From NCBI GenBank assembly GCA_020226215.1, contig CM035232.1:75634130-75698129 (forward strand): 64,000 bases of DNA, read 5' to 3'. This stretch comes from Sindora glabra. Lineage: Eukaryota; Streptophyta; Magnoliopsida; Fabales; Fabaceae. Positions 44,691 through 57,800 of the stretch are shown one piece after another; position 1 is the first letter of the stretch, and every line of letters begins with the position of its first letter. The position numbers and the translations under genes were made by a program. The notes beneath the pieces are model-generated. The model worked only from the letters and a program-made list of their open reading frames with translations. It was not told the origin of the DNA and ran no database searches.

Positions 44691-46330
44691 TGACGTGCAT
44701 GCCGCAATGCACCAAAATTAATTAAAAACTAGTGTGCTAAAAATATAATGTTGTATAGTGACACAACTAGGTCGTACCCTTAGTGATCCTTTAATTTTAT
44801 CCTTCCTAAATGATTTCCTAACAATATAGACACAATTGTTGAATTATTTATGCAATGAAAACAAAGAAAATTAATGCAAACAAAATGATAATGCAATAAA
44901 ATAGAATATTGTGTAGAAATAGAATTCAATGTACTAAATGTTATGTGAAATAGAATGCAGAATGAAAATTATGCAGAATTGAAGGGTTTGGTTGCATGAA
45001 ATTAAAGTAGAAGCAATGAAATAATCAAGCAAAAATAGAAATAAAATAGAAGGAATTCAATACACGGAAGCAGTCGATTCAAGGATATGATCGCTCTTAT
45101 TGTGGATTAATCCTATATCACTAAACATTTGATTGTTCTAATTGATTTTTCAACCTTAGATTATCCGAAATCTCTGCAATAATCCATGAATCCTATGCTA
45201 GACAATCACCTAGAGTTTGATCAACTAAGATTAGAATATGAATTAAGCAATCGTCATAATCCTGAAACTAGATTGAAATTGACTTATAGATAGAATTTAG
45301 TTAATTTAGGAAATTAGATTAAATATCATTGAAGTCACCCTCTAACCCTTTAGCCTAACAAGTAAAACCATGATTAATCAATTATAATTTCACATCAAAA
45401 TAGAAAAATAATAGAAATCATAAGATTGGCACCAATTATATCAAATCAATAATTACCACAAGCAATCTCAATAATTAAGCATAAACAATTGAGAAAGAGA
45501 AAAATCAATAGGAAAAAATTAACATTACTAATCAAAATCTCATAAACCTTGAAGAAGAGCTTCACAATCCTTCAATCAACTAAGAGATTTTACCCTTCCA
45601 TGGCTTGAAAATAAGAAAAGAAGAACTCTGTTGAACTTTGTCCTTCCTTTTCATGTTTTGATTCTACCCTCTATTTATTTATAACACTAAAAGAATAATT
45701 AGGACTGGAATTGAACTACAAACTTGTAGCCTAATGTCTTAGGAAGCTACCTATAAAATTTCAACCCAATCAAACATTCCTAACTCAAGTTATAGCCAAA
45801 ATAATACAAGTAGTTCAATCCGATCCGAGATGATATACTGAGCCATCAATCTATCTTTCTTGGCCTTCAAAATAACTCAATTTCTTCAAAAGGGCTTTAG
45901 GAATGATTAGATATGGATTTTAGGGAGTAATTGAACTTAGCCTTGCATCAATTAGACATTTGGAGCGTAAGATATGAATTAATTTGCAATTGGGTCGGGT
46001 CTGGGCTTGGACAGTAACTCTACTTCGACTTTAAGCTAATATTTAACCTCCAAGATAGAGAACTGGGTTCTCTAGTCAATATGAAAATTGTAGCTTTTTT
46101 TCTTAACTTTCCAACGGTGTATAGATCGTCCAAATCCAACATCCAAAACTCAAGTTATGATCAAAATACTGAAATAGTATCAAAAAATCCAACATTAAGC
46201 TTGAAATTCAATTAAGTCCAAATTAATGCAATTAGTCTCAAATTAATGTAAAATTGATCCAATTAAGTATCATTACCTCCTAAAGGACCTAAACATAAGG
46301 GAAAATATTAATAGAATATTGTTCACATCA
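44691..46330 (-). mobile_element. Solo LTR, 1640 bp
   Basis: On the plus strand it starts TGACGTGCATGCC and ends GTTCACATCA. Perfect 5-bp target duplications GCTTA lie at 44686-44690 and 46331-46335. The minus strand is the likely sense strand: it starts TGATGTGAACAATATTC and has a TATAAATAAATAGAGGG promoter-like box near 45680-45664. No PBS, polypurine tract or coding sequence follows, so this is a solo LTR, probably of a gypsy-type or non-autonomous element. Confidence 0.8.
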
Positions 46331-46335
46331 GCTTA

Positions 46336-47637
46336 CATCCTTCTATCCAAGTAATGTAAGATCTCATAAAACTTCAATCTTTATGAATCTTCTTCTTCAT
46401 CTTCTTTTAATTTAGATTAATTAAAGGATTGTAGCTAAAAAAGGGGATTTTGGTACCCTATTCCTAAATTGATGATTCCAAATGACTAGGGACAAACAAA
46501 CCTCTATGCTATATTCTTCTTCACACAAGGTGAGTATGTTGGTAAAGATGCCTTAAAGATAATTAATTGAAATGGCATAGAAATGCACATATATCTTAAC
46601 ACATTTAATATGCATGGCTTCTTTATCAATATAATTCTAATATATGTATACTATATTAGATAACATAATATGATTATGTATAAATTAATTACAATTAAAA
46701 TTTTAATTATAATATAATTTGTACATATAATTATATTTCTAAATATCCCTGGTTGTTGAATTACTATTAAAATAAAATAGTAATTATTCATGAGTAAACC
46801 AACATAAGTCATGACATATTTTTCTAAAAAAATGCAATGATCTTATACATTGGAGATATACTAATATCTTGACAAACATATAGATATATATTGTTAAACA
46901 TTTGAATAGATTGACCTACCATGAAAAGTCATATGTAATGTTATTATTTATCAATGGATTTCTTATATGAAAGGTAGTATAAGTGATCTTTAAACATAAG
47001 GTCAACACAACACTTTAGCTATAGAGCTTTGTACTTTGATATTATTCTAGACTTGCATTCTTAAATTACATGTACGAATAATAGTTAGGTGCATTATGAA
47101 ATACATGAAGGTAGTGTTTGTTCAAGAGAAAATTCATCCTCCTTAGTAATAAGGAAAGACATTCAAAAGATGTTTAATACTTGTGCTATAATCAAAACCA
47201 TAGGCCTATGTATACATAAAATAAGTTTTATGCATTGATACATAAAAAGAAATTTTATGTATAATCAATTAAAAGATAGCACATAATCCTCAAACATGCA
47301 TCAATGATTGGATATTTAAATTAAGGTTGACATTTGAACCATATCCTATATATAATTTGAATATCAAGAGATAAAAAGATTAAATTACACATTAATACCC
47401 TATCATGAAAGGTTTTGATTTTCAAAAGTCTATTCTTTGATGCTTTATTAGAGGTCAACCATAATCTATGAATTTATTTCTATAATTCAAGGAAATTGTA
47501 AATGAATTAAAAAGATTTTGAATTTAGTGAAACTTATAGAAGTTTATAAAAAAATTCATAGTGAACGTGTGTGGAAACCTAATGGGTCACACACAATAGA
47601 ATTTTTTTTATCCAAAGTAAACAAAAAAGAAAAATAA
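46336..47637. other. Unassigned AT-rich DNA
   Basis: No open frame with a recognisable domain and no defined ends. It may be decayed retroelement interior. Confidence 0.3.
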
Positions 47638-48505
47638 TGTTAGAATGTAAAATATTGAATTCAAATGTTGAATTAGTGAACATCTTTATAATATGAAATG
47701 ATCAATTAAACATTATAATGAGATTAGAATTATTAAATAGTAGCAAATTGACAATGTTAATATTTCAATATTGCAAGAACATTTATATTAACTCCAGAAG
47801 AGATCATAAGTGAAGGAATGGTTTCTTACTTAAAAAATTATTTTAATTAATGAATTAGAATATTTAAATAAGTAATTTTATTACTGCATAAGATAATTTA
47901 TGAGTTTTGATTTTTAGTAACCCTATAAAAAGTATGAACCTATTTGGGCCAAATGAGCAGTAAGCAAGTTTAGAATATTTAACTTTGTTATGCAACTTAA
48001 TTTTTAGAAAATGGGATGGCATGTGCAAAAGAATATTTTTAACTTATGCCGCACCTTCTTTAATTAAAGCAAAAGACACTAGCCTAAAAGACATGTGAGA
48101 AAAATCCTAGCACATGTGTTATGCACCAAAATATTCTCCTAACTCCTCTTAATATTCAAACATTAACCCCAATCATGTGAATGATTGACTCATGAAAGTG
48201 CTAGCACCTTTTTAGTTGAAGGAGTTGAATTTCTCACTATACCATTCTTGTGAATATTAGTAGAGGCTTGGATTAATCTAGCTTGCATGAATTAACATTA
48301 GTATTAGAGATTAACTTATTATTTGAAAATTAAGGATTTCAAGAACAACTCTAAAAAAGGTATAACTCAAGTTCTAATTTTAATTTTATTCAAGTTATAT
48401 AATTAATAATGGATTATATTGAAAACAATATGATCTAGGCTTTTGAAAAAAATTTTAAAATTTTGCTGAACACATTTGATATGTTTTGATTAATTTTTCC
48501 TAACA
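47638..48505 (+). repeat. 5' LTR of element I
   Basis: TGTTAGAATG...TTTTTCCTAACA, 868 bp, one base before the primer binding site. A CCCTATAAAAAGTATG promoter-like box lies near 47925. Confidence 0.75.
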
Positions 48506-48884
48506 ATGGTATCAAAGCCTATGTTGTTTTCTTTTGTTCATAATTAAATATTTGATTGTTACGGTGAAAATTGTGATTATTTGCATATTATAATTTGCTT
48601 CCATGTGATCAAAATTTTCATTCAAGATTTGGATTTCTATTCTTAGAATTTTTTTAAAATAACACGAATAGAATATACATTTTGGATGTAAAACCATTAG
48701 GAAGTTAGTGGCTAACTACCATGGCAACCATTTCAAGCATGGCGAGACCAACATGGTTGGATACATTCATGTAATGGTTTTAACTACCCTAATTGGTTGT
48801 AGTGATAACCAATAAGCCATATGTTTTCAATTGTATAAATACATTTTAGGAAATTCATTGCATTGATAATCAATTCTAATAAAA

Positions 48885-49600
48885 TATTACGTAAATTTTG
48901 TTTTACAATTATGGAAAATATCCTTGACTTTAGATCTATTTTTTAATATAATTGCTAATTCATTAGAAATAATTTTTGAATAAAAATTAATTATCTTTTG
49001 AATTCCAATTAATTAGAAATATTTTAAAAACTTTCCTATTATTAACTTCTATGATTTTAAAGTCTTGAAAAATATGATGGACTAATTGATTTTTAGAATT
49101 AATTAGGATTAATTTTCAAAATTAATTAATTATGATATTTTTCTAATTAGATATATTAATTGATTTTAGAATTAATTGGGATCAACTTTCAAAATTAATT
49201 AAATATGATATTTTCCTATTTTGACTTATTAATTAATTTTGAAACTAATTAGGATTAATTTTTAAAATAGATTAATTACAATATTTTCTTAATGGGTCTA
49301 ATTCATTAAATTTTGGTATTAATTAGGATTATTTTTCAAAAATTATTAATGAAGAAATTAATTATGATTAATTTTCAAAATAAAATAAATATGATATTTT
49401 CTCGATAAGACTAATTAATTTTGGTATTAATTAAGATTAATTTTCAAAATTGATTAAGTATAAATTGATTATGATTAATTTCCAAAATAAAATAATTGCA
49501 ATAATTTCTTAATAAGACTAATTCATTTTGAAATAAATTAGGATTAATGTCCAAAATAGATTAATTGCAAAATTAATTAGAATTAAGTTCTAGAATAAAT
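48885..49600. repeat. AT-rich tandem array in leader of I
   Basis: Roughly nine imperfect units of about 70-90 bp built from ATTAATTAGGATTAATTTTC, AAAATTAATTAATTATGATA and TTTTCTTAATAAGACTAATT-type blocks. Strand composition stays AT-rich and the units drift in length. Confidence 0.75.
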
Positions 49601-50680
49601 TGATTGCAATGGAATCCATTTATTTGAATAAAAATGTTCATTAAACAATTAGAGATATGCATGACCATAAATTAAATCAAATAGTTAATGTCTTGTGCTT
49701 TTAATTTTATAAATTTTATATATACTTAAATGCATGGAAGGATTATTATGGACCATTTATTTTAGATATTTTATTAGATAGGACTTGTGAGTCCTGCCTT
49801 TCTTTTAACTTCAGAATGTAAAATTCTCTTTTCATCTCACTTCACTTGGATATAACTTAAGGTTTATACTATATGATGTAATAATGTAATTAGCTACATG
49901 GGATAGTATTAGGGGATTTTATATTAGAAGTTGTTGAAGTCAAAGGCACTTGAATTGTGATAGTCTAGAATTTTTCCTATTATGACTCAAGAGAAATTGT
50001 TTTAATTAGTCCATAATCATCCTAATTTTGTTATGCATGCATATGATTTATATTGTAATATAAATGTGATGAATGTATGTCATAGCCTAGTAAATATATG
50101 CATGGCTAAAATGAGAGCTTTCAAACCTTGAATTAATTAAAAGATGCCTCACTAAAATAAGTTACATGTTATGAACATGATTAAAAGCCACCTATCAAAA
50201 TCAAGGTAACAAGAGATTGATTTTGTGATAATTTGTTGGCCTTCATCAAGTTTACACTACATCAATCATGTTATTATTATTAAAATCCTTCTTTGGTTGC
50301 TTCAACTTACAAACATATATAGTTTGGATGGCCCCCATCATGACTATACAATGTTTAGGCTTGTTACGTGAAATCTTTGAATATTGAAATGGTTAATGTC
50401 AACCTAATGATTAGAAGTTACATTAGTATGTGATTAACAAGTTGAGTTGTTGACCTTGTCTAGTTTATTTAGTTTCCTTGGCGTCCATCAAGATCAAAGA
50501 AATTGAAATAGAATCTTAACCTACTAAGATAATCATATAATGTGATGATCCTATTCTAAAACAAAAGGTCATTAGAATTGGAAAAAAAATTAGTAGGAGT
50601 TCATTTTATTAAAGTTCATATAAAATTAAACATCATACTTAGATATTAATGATTCTATTCTTATTATAGGTTGTTGAAAA

Positions 50681-50875
50681 TGACAAGTAACATCTTTTTA
50701 AGAAACATATTAACCGATAACAAGCTAACCAGCCAAAATTACATGGACTAGTTACAAAACTTAAAGATTTTCCTTAAGAAGGATGCTTTTGTACTTCTAT
50801 CTAAGGATTCAAGAGAGTATGCAAGTTTTGACTTTGCTACTTGTAAAAAACATCAAGAAGATACTGAACATGCAA
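50681..50875 (+). pseudogene. gag of element I (5' part)
   Basis: Starts MTSNIFLRNILTDNKLTSQN, then KIFLKKDAFVLLSKD, matching the start of the retrotran_gag_2-type copia gag. One in-frame TAG interrupts it at about residue 24. The frame continues on the far side of the solo LTR (53301 onward: TCVILASK-like, then HENMIPFEMIQHL) and is then frameshifted. Confidence 0.7.
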
Positions 50876-53295
50876 TGTAATATCCCGAATTTTCAATTCT
50901 ATTATTTGAATCTCTAATTTCTAAGGTCGTAGAAATGAAGAGCACGTTTGAGTTAGCTTGGTGGGTGAATCTTAAGTTGAAAGGAATTAAGTGTAGGGTA
51001 AACGAAATTTTTCAAGGAAAAAGGGATATTAGGAAAAGAATTAATTTTCCTAAACAGTATAAATGATCAGAGGAGGTTAGAGAACCCTAAAAAGGGGAGT
51101 TATCTAAGTCTGACAGTGTAAGGAATTTTAAACAGACAGAAACCCTATGGACTAAATTGCAAAAGTGCAGAATCGGGTGTGGTTAAAGTGAAATAACCAA
51201 GGATTTCGGATTTAATACAAATAACCAAGAATTTGGGGTGCAATATGTGATTTTAATTAGTGTGGCCAATAGACACATGACAAGTGTGGCCAATAGACTT
51301 ATGGACAAGTGTCCTTATTTGAAGAAATGGCAAGAATAGCCTTACTTTTGGTGAAAAAGGACTAATTTACCCTTGGAATTGTCAAAAATGGCAAGAATAC
51401 CCCTAGAAGCTTCATGAAAACCCTACCCTTTTCTCCATTTCTCCAAAAAGCTGAGGAAGACTCCATGAAAGCTCCAAAACGTGCAGGAGAGAGAGAGAAA
51501 GAGAGAGAAAGTTTCTTTTGAGTTTTTCACCTAAAAATAGTGAGATTTAGGCTTGGGGGTAGAAAGGAAAGTTGCTCTCCTCATCAAGTTCTATCCATTG
51601 GTGTGTTTAGATTAAAGAAAAGCTCAAGTTTGATCAAGTTTGGGGAGCTCTAAGTAAGGATTTTCAAGTTGTAGCAAGAGGTAAAGTTATTCTCCTCTAA
51701 AAGCTCTTTATTGTGCTCTTGTTAGTTTTCTTGAAATCTTGATGTTGGTGTGGTCAAAGGTGGTTGAACATGGAGTTTAGGATGATTTAAACATGTTTAA
51801 TGGTGTTTTAGATGTTGTTATGTTGATCTATGGCTTTGGTTTAGTGTAAAAATAGCAAGAAACCATGATGTACACACTTGGGTTTTAGAGGCATAATGGT
51901 GCATGTGTGGATTTGTCATGATTTGTTTGGAATTTGGTTAAAATGATGAAATTAGGATGATTCTTATGAGTTATGAAGCTTATGGAAGATGAATTTTGAG
52001 TTATGAATGTGTGTATGAAACTTCCCTTTTGAGAAGCCAAGGGGAGAAGGAGGTTTAGCCATGTAAATTGTATTTTTGGAAGATCAGTAATGTACACGGG
52101 GTAGAACACGGCCCATGTTGTACCCCATGTTCTGAACACAGGGTAGAACACGGCCCATGTTGAACCCCGTATTCTTTTACGAAGGCTGATCAGTAATGTA
52201 CATGGGGCAGAACACGGCCCATATTGTACCCCATGTTCTAAACACGGGGTAGAACACGGCCCATGTTCAACCCCGTGTACTTTGTCAAGTGAACATTTTG
52301 GCTTTAATTCTTCATGTTTTGCATGGCTTTACCCCTGGATCCTTTTCTAATGTTCAAATGTGTCATTTCAAGGCTTGAAAGCAAGGTATAGAGCATCTAA
52401 GTATGCATTTAATTAAGTGGAGAAAGTAAAGAATACATGAGGATTAGGGAAAGTGATGATGTTCTAATAAGAAACTATGATATGTATTTGTATAGACTGA
52501 GGAGTGCCAACTTGGAAAGGCAAGAGGAAGTGTGAAGAAGTTTTTAAGTGAGAGCAAAGGGAACATCACATTGGAAGCTTGTAAAAGGTAGCTAGCTTTA
52601 TCCTTAAGCTCTGTTTTCTATTTACATGATTTTCGGTATATTTTGCCATTATATGGAATGTGTATGAAATAGCTGTGTGGTGCACACCCCGGGAAGATAG
52701 TGTGATACTGTGTGAGTAAGGCCTATGGCCCGAGTTTTCCCCGGGAAGACAGCGTGATGCTGTATATGAGGCCTAGGTACGATTATTTGTGATGGCCATC
52801 TAGATATTGATATGAGTCCTTGAAGGGGATTGTTGATTGCTATGTGTGATGCACATTTCTTACAATGGTAATGAATGAGGTGACATATGATTGATTGATT
52901 TCAAAATGTACATTTTATTTGCTTAAGGATCTGGAATGGCTTGAAATGTTTTTATGGCAATAGCTAGCTACTGGGAAACTTTGTTTCTTATGTTTTTTTG
53001 TATTGTGACTAACCATTCCAGGTGATGCTTCCAAAGGCTCTCTTGACAAAGGACAATAATGTTTTGAGATTGTAAATGTGATAAAAAAAATATGTCTAGA
53101 TAGTCGGTGATATTGTACATAATGGATGTACGAATTGTAAATGGAACTCTTTTTGTATAGTTATATGACTTTTGCTCATGTGTATAAAGTACAAAAATTT
53201 GAGATATTCCGTATTAGCTTGAGGTAGATGGCGAATGAGTACGTATAATTATCTATTAAATGAGGAATAAGGCGTTGATAATTAAGGGAGTTACA
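50876..53295 (+). mobile_element. Solo LTR, 2420 bp, in gag of element I
   Basis: Starts TGTAATATCCCGAATTTT and ends AAGGGAGTTACA, with mirrored ends. Perfect target duplications TGCAA lie at 50871-50875 and 53296-53300, and the host gag frame confirms both borders. It holds a GAGA-rich run (51485-51512), a palindromic repeat array (52082-52283) and no coding sequence. The TGTAATATCCCG start is typical of long plant gypsy LTRs; the family is not known. Short opposite-strand frames such as 52151-51885 look accidental. Confidence 0.85.
52082..52283. repeat. Palindromic tandem repeats in the solo LTR
   Basis: Two units of about 100 bp (52082-52187 and 52188-52283), each starting GATCAGTAATGTACA and each holding two sub-units of the type ACACGGGGTAGAACACGGCC plus CATGTTGTACCCCATGTTC. 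The GGGGTA/TACCCC parts are complementary, so hairpins can form. GC content is far above the surroundings. Confidence 0.85.
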
Positions 53296-54480
53296 TGCAA
53301 CATGTGTGATTTTAGCTTCAAAGCTTTCTAAACTTTAAGAGTAACATGAAAATATGATTCCCTTTGAGATGATTCAACATTTGTCAATTATACAAAACAC
53401 ATGCTCATATTAAGAGATATTAGGCATCTCATGCATTACTCAATTGCAAGATGAATGAGGGATCATATAATGTAACTTATGTCTAAATGATAGAGATAAA
53501 GTTATCCTATTGTTCTATTCATTCTTGGGTATTAGGTACCACTTATGGCTTAGACATTTGCAATGATGTGTAGAAGCTAAGAAATAGTATAAAGTTACAA
53601 AAAGGAGAGGTGGACCTACATATTGAAAATAGTGTAAAAGTTACTACTATTTATATAGGAACTTGCTTTAGAACTACCTATAAGCTTAGTGTTAGAACTA
53701 AATAATTATGATTATGTTCCTACAATTTTTTAAGAATATTATTTCCATTTCTTGTTTAGATCAAGAAAAATTTGCTATTACCTTTAAGAATAAAAGTTGT
53801 TCTTTTTCATATGGTAATATGATTTATGGTAGTAGCAAACTTATTAATGGATTGTATATTCAAGAAATAAGATAAAAAAAATCTTGACCATTGAAAATAA
53901 GAAACCAAATTTTAATAAATCCATCAATCCATCATATCATTAGCATTGTAGACTAGGTCATATTAATGAAATTAGAATCATAAGGTTACATAGGAATGGA
54001 TATTTAGGTCCATTTGATTACAAATCAAATGAAACTTTTAAGTTATACTAAGAAACCTTTTATCAGAAAGGGTAAACATGCTAAAGATTACTTTTATTGA
54101 TGACTATTCTAGGTATTGGTATGTGTATTTGATGAAATACAAGTCTAAAGTCTTTAACAAGTTTAAAGAATTCAAAAGTGAAGTAGAAAAACTAATCGAA
54201 AAAAGTACCAAGATAGTTATATTTAAGCAAAGTGGAGACTACTTAAATTAAGAATTCATAAATTATTTAAAGGAGTTTAAGATTATATCATAGTGGACTT
54301 CACTTACAACACCATAAATGAATGGTATTTCAAAAAGGAGAAATCATACTTTGCTTGACATGGTACAACTTGTGATAAGTTTTGCAACATTACCAATTTC
54401 CATTTGGGGTTGTAGTTTAATGACTATACCATTATAGAATAGTTTATTAATGTTGGCTATTTAAAGGATTATATATTAGC

Positions 54481-55690
54481 TTACAATTGACATTAAATTG
54501 AGCAATGTTGTATATTAAATTTAACATCTATTCTAAAAATATCATAAAAAATGACAATAACCTCAGTTAATATATATTAAAAACTAATGTCTTATCATTT
54601 GCTAGGGTCATGGGTAAGGACATTCAACATCAATTTTTAATAAACATTTAGCATATAATGTCATATATACCACCTTAGTTTATATAAATAACCAATGTGG
54701 TATATTGTACCCCCCACAAAACCTACCTCACTCCTTTTGCTCTAGTTCCTTCCTCCTAACCCTAATTTCCTCCACCAATTCCTTTTCCCTTGATCCTACC
54801 TATTCCCTATGTATTCTGCCTTCTATAATATTGTACCTAGAAATAGAATACAATATCCTATATGATACTATAGAATTCAAATAACAGCAATTTTAAACAA
54901 TAAATTTTGTGATGAAAGTTTAAAAATAATGAAAGATTATATTAAATACCCTAATCATAGATGGATGGTGTGCTAAATATTGTCTTGATACTCATTGCTC
55001 TATATGCAAGGTTAGCACTCTCTATAAAAGCATAGTTGAATCCAATCCTTATAAATGCAATAAGCATTCATTAAATTTTAACAAAATGATGGTACATATT
55101 TAATATAAATAGATAGGAAATAATATGATTAAATGCTAAATAAGATGAATGAAAAGTTATACAAATCTATAAAAACTGCATTAAAATAAATGGTAACAAA
55201 ATATGATAAGTTATAAGATTAAAAACTAAATTGCAAGAAGAAGGAAAAAAAAAAACTAAACAAATTCTTACTTTTACATTTTACATTTTACATTCTTTTG
55301 ATAAGTGTAAAACCCTATAGATTTAGCAATAGGCTAACAAAGATTCAATTTTGCAAAAAAAAATTAAGAAGCAAAAACACAAAACTTAAGAGAATCATGT
55401 TCAAGTTGGAACCTTATTAGATAAAGAATCATTTTAGGATTGAAAGAGGTTTGAGATAAAATTTTCAAATAGCATCATTATTTAACTTTTTTTACTTTCA
55501 ACTCACACTAATGATTAAAGTTTAAACATTAGTTACTTGTAATAAATAGACATGTAAAGTATAATGACATCTTCCTATTAATAAATAAAATGATGTTGGT
55601 TGGAATATTAATAACCAATGTTGTGAATCAAGAGACGTTAGTTTTAAATAGAAAATTAACATCTTTTTATGCACCATTTTAAAAAAAAAA
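54481..55690. mobile_element. Possible non-autonomous DNA element
   Basis: Both ends of this non-coding block carry related motifs in opposite orientation: TTAAAAACTAATGTCTTA near 54577 (plus) and TTTAAAACTAACGTCTCTTG near 55655-55636 (minus), with further AACATTGG/AACATC repeats. Such inverted subterminal repeats are typical of CACTA-like elements, but no terminal CACTA and no 3-bp duplication were found. Confidence 0.3.
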
Positions 55691-55770
55691 TTGTTAGAAA
55701 TAACTAATTGATAATATAATGAAATAATACAAAAGAATGAGATAGGAATTGATAACAACATAACTAATTG

Positions 55771-56080
55771 TAGGAGCTTTTATATTATTATGAAATAACC
55801 AAAAAGAGATAAAGAAAAAAGAATTGAGAGAAGATAGAGAATAAGAGAAGAACTCTTCTATTTTTTCATACATCTTTATACAAATGAGGAGCCTATTTAT
55901 AGGCACAAGTTTGTGACTACAAGTAATCCTAAGGTTACATCTTAAATGTAAAATAATGAACCATAAAGAAGATACAAATTCCATTGCATGAATATGGAAG
56001 ATGAATATCTAAAGGCTTAAAGTTACAACCCTTGAAGGAATATTAGGAGAGGGACATCCACATAATATGTATTCATAACA
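55771..56080 (-). repeat. 3' LTR of element T (lower edge uncertain)
   Basis: On the minus strand it begins TGTTATGAATACATATT at 56080, directly after the polypurine tract AAAGGGAG (56088-56081). It has a CCTATAAATAGGC TATA-like box (about 55904-55892). The outer end is placed near TGTAGGAGC by inference. Confidence 0.55.
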
Positions 56081-56329
56081 CTCCCTTTAAAATATTCATT
56101 TATTTCAAGAATATGCCTTATTAAAACCTTACTAGGTAAAAACCTTATGGGAAAAAAACTCAGTGAAGGAAAAAGAGTACACTATTCTTATATTTCATGC
56201 ATGTCAAAATTGCCTAATTAAAAACCTTACCAGGAAAAACTTAGTGGGACAAAAAAACCATGATGAAGGAAAAAAAGAGTACAATGAGTATTAATTCTTG
56301 CTCATGACAACATTAATTGAGATCTTTAA

Positions 56330-57110
56330 ATCGAAGAACTCCAATATTATGGATTAGCTTTTCAAATATAGCAGTAGGTAGTGCCTTAGTAAACAGATCT
56401 ACTAGATTATTACTTAAACTGATTTGTTGAATATTCATATCACCATTCTTTTGAAGATCAGGAGTGAAAAAGAATTTTCATGAAATATATTTTGTTCTAT
56501 GTACACTTCTTTCAATTGGATGATACATGCAGCATTATCTTCATATAATATAGTTAGGATTGTTTTTCTGGGAGATAAACTACAAGTTTTTTATATATGT
56601 TGAATTATAGATCTCAACCAAATGCATTCCCTACTTGCCTCATGTATTACTAAAATTTTTGCATGATTAAATGATGTGATCATAGTTTGTTTCATAGACT
56701 GCCATGAAATGGTTGTACCTTCACATGTAAACAAATAGCCTATTTGTGATCGACCAATATAAGGGTTAGATAGATATCTTGCATCTTTATAACTAATTAA
56801 GTTTGACTTAGATACATTTTTATAAAACAAAATTATATCCATCATACCTTTAAGATAACGAAGTACATGCTTAACTCCATTTCAATGCCTTTATGTCGGC
56901 TAAGAACTATATCTTGCTAACAAATTAATGGCAAATGATATATCAAATTGTGTATGACTAGCAAGATACATTAGTGCTCTAATTACATTAAGATATGGCA
57001 CTTCAGGACTAAGTAGTTCTTCATCTTTTTCTTGAGATTTAAAGGGATCTTTGTTCATATCTAGTGACTTTACAACCATTAGGATGCATAATGGATGTGA
57101 TTTATCCATA
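56330..57110 (-). pseudogene. RNase H and RT C-terminus of element T
   Basis: Open frame 57109-56900 holds ELLSPEVPYLNVIRALMYLA, SHTQFDISFAINLLARYSS, the usual RT-RNase H junction. Open frame 56845-56591 holds KDARYLSNPYIGRSQIGYLF (in place of DAGYLSDPHKARSQTGYVF-like), TTISWQSMKQTMITSFNHAK and ECIWLRSIIQHI. A frameshift separates the two. Confidence 0.8.
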
Positions 57111-57239
57111 TAAAACCATTTTAATACTTTTGCTATATAAGCTTCTTTATGTAAAAAAATTTCATTTTTAAATGTTCAATTTATAATTTAAGGCAAAGCT
57201 TTGTTCTTCCTAGATTCTTCATTTCAAATTTTTTTAAAT

Positions 57240-57800
57240 AATTTATAATTTTTGAAAGCTCTTCAAGATTCTAATAATATTTAAGTTATCGATATAAAGA
57301 ACAATTATTGCAAACTCATTCCTAGATCTTTTTATAAAAATACATGAAAAAATAGGGTCATTTTTGTATCCTTCTTTTAGCAAATATTTATTGAGGCAAT
57401 TATACCACATGCATCCAAATTGTTTTAATCGATAAAAAAATTTGTTCAATTTGATTAAGTAATCTTCTTGAGAATCTAAATTATATGCTACAAGCAAATT
57501 AAAACATTCAAGGAGTTTCATATAAATATCATTATCAAGTGAGCTATACAAATAGGTTGTAACAACATTCATTAAATGTAAATCAAGTCTTTCATGGACT
57601 ACTAGACTAATTAAATACTAGAAAGTAGTTGCATCCACCACAAGTGAATATGTCTCTTTATAATCAATATCAGGTTTTTGTGAAACCCCTTAAGTAATAA
57701 GTCTTGCCTTATATCTTACAATTTCACCATTCTTATTTTGTTTTTACATAAAAACCCATTTGTATCCAACTGGTTTTACACCTTTTGGTGCATAAACTAC
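57240..57800 (-). pseudogene. Reverse transcriptase of element T
   Basis: From about 57800: KPVGYKWVFM, RLIT-GVSQKPDIDYKETYS, LVVDATTF (SPVVDATTFRYLI in relatives), MNVVTTYLYSSLDNDIYMK, YRLKQFGCMWYNCLNKYL and VLYIDNLNII. The YVDD box reads YIDN, so one catalytic Asp is lost, and the first motif lacks its Asp (NVVTTYLY for DVVTAYLY). Confidence 0.78.

Larger units (their letters stand above)
47638..54480 (+). mobile_element. Copia element I (5' LTR, long leader, gag, INT), with solo LTR inside
   Basis: Plus-strand copia element of another lineage. The 868-bp LTR (47638-48505) has mirror ends TGTTAG/CTAACA. PBS TGGTATCAAAGCC (48507-48519) is followed by a leader of about 2.1 kb with an AT-rich tandem array. 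gag starts at the ATG at 50681 (MTSNIFLRNILTDNKLTSQN). It is interrupted at 50875 by a solo LTR and continues at about 53301. Integrase sequence TFIDDYSRYWYVYLMKYKSK (about 54085-54145), LLDMVQLV and LPISIWG follow to about 54480. RT, RNase H and the 3' LTR are missing. Confidence 0.75.

Noticed and set aside
48885..49600. Regularly repeated AT-rich units considered as a CRISPR array or centromeric satellite
   Set aside because: Units are adjacent and diverged with no unique spacers, lie in a retrotransposon leader, and the array is too short for a centromeric satellite.
51885..52151. Minus-strand open frame of 88 codons
   Set aside because: It lies in a solo LTR across the palindromic repeats and has no recognisable domain.
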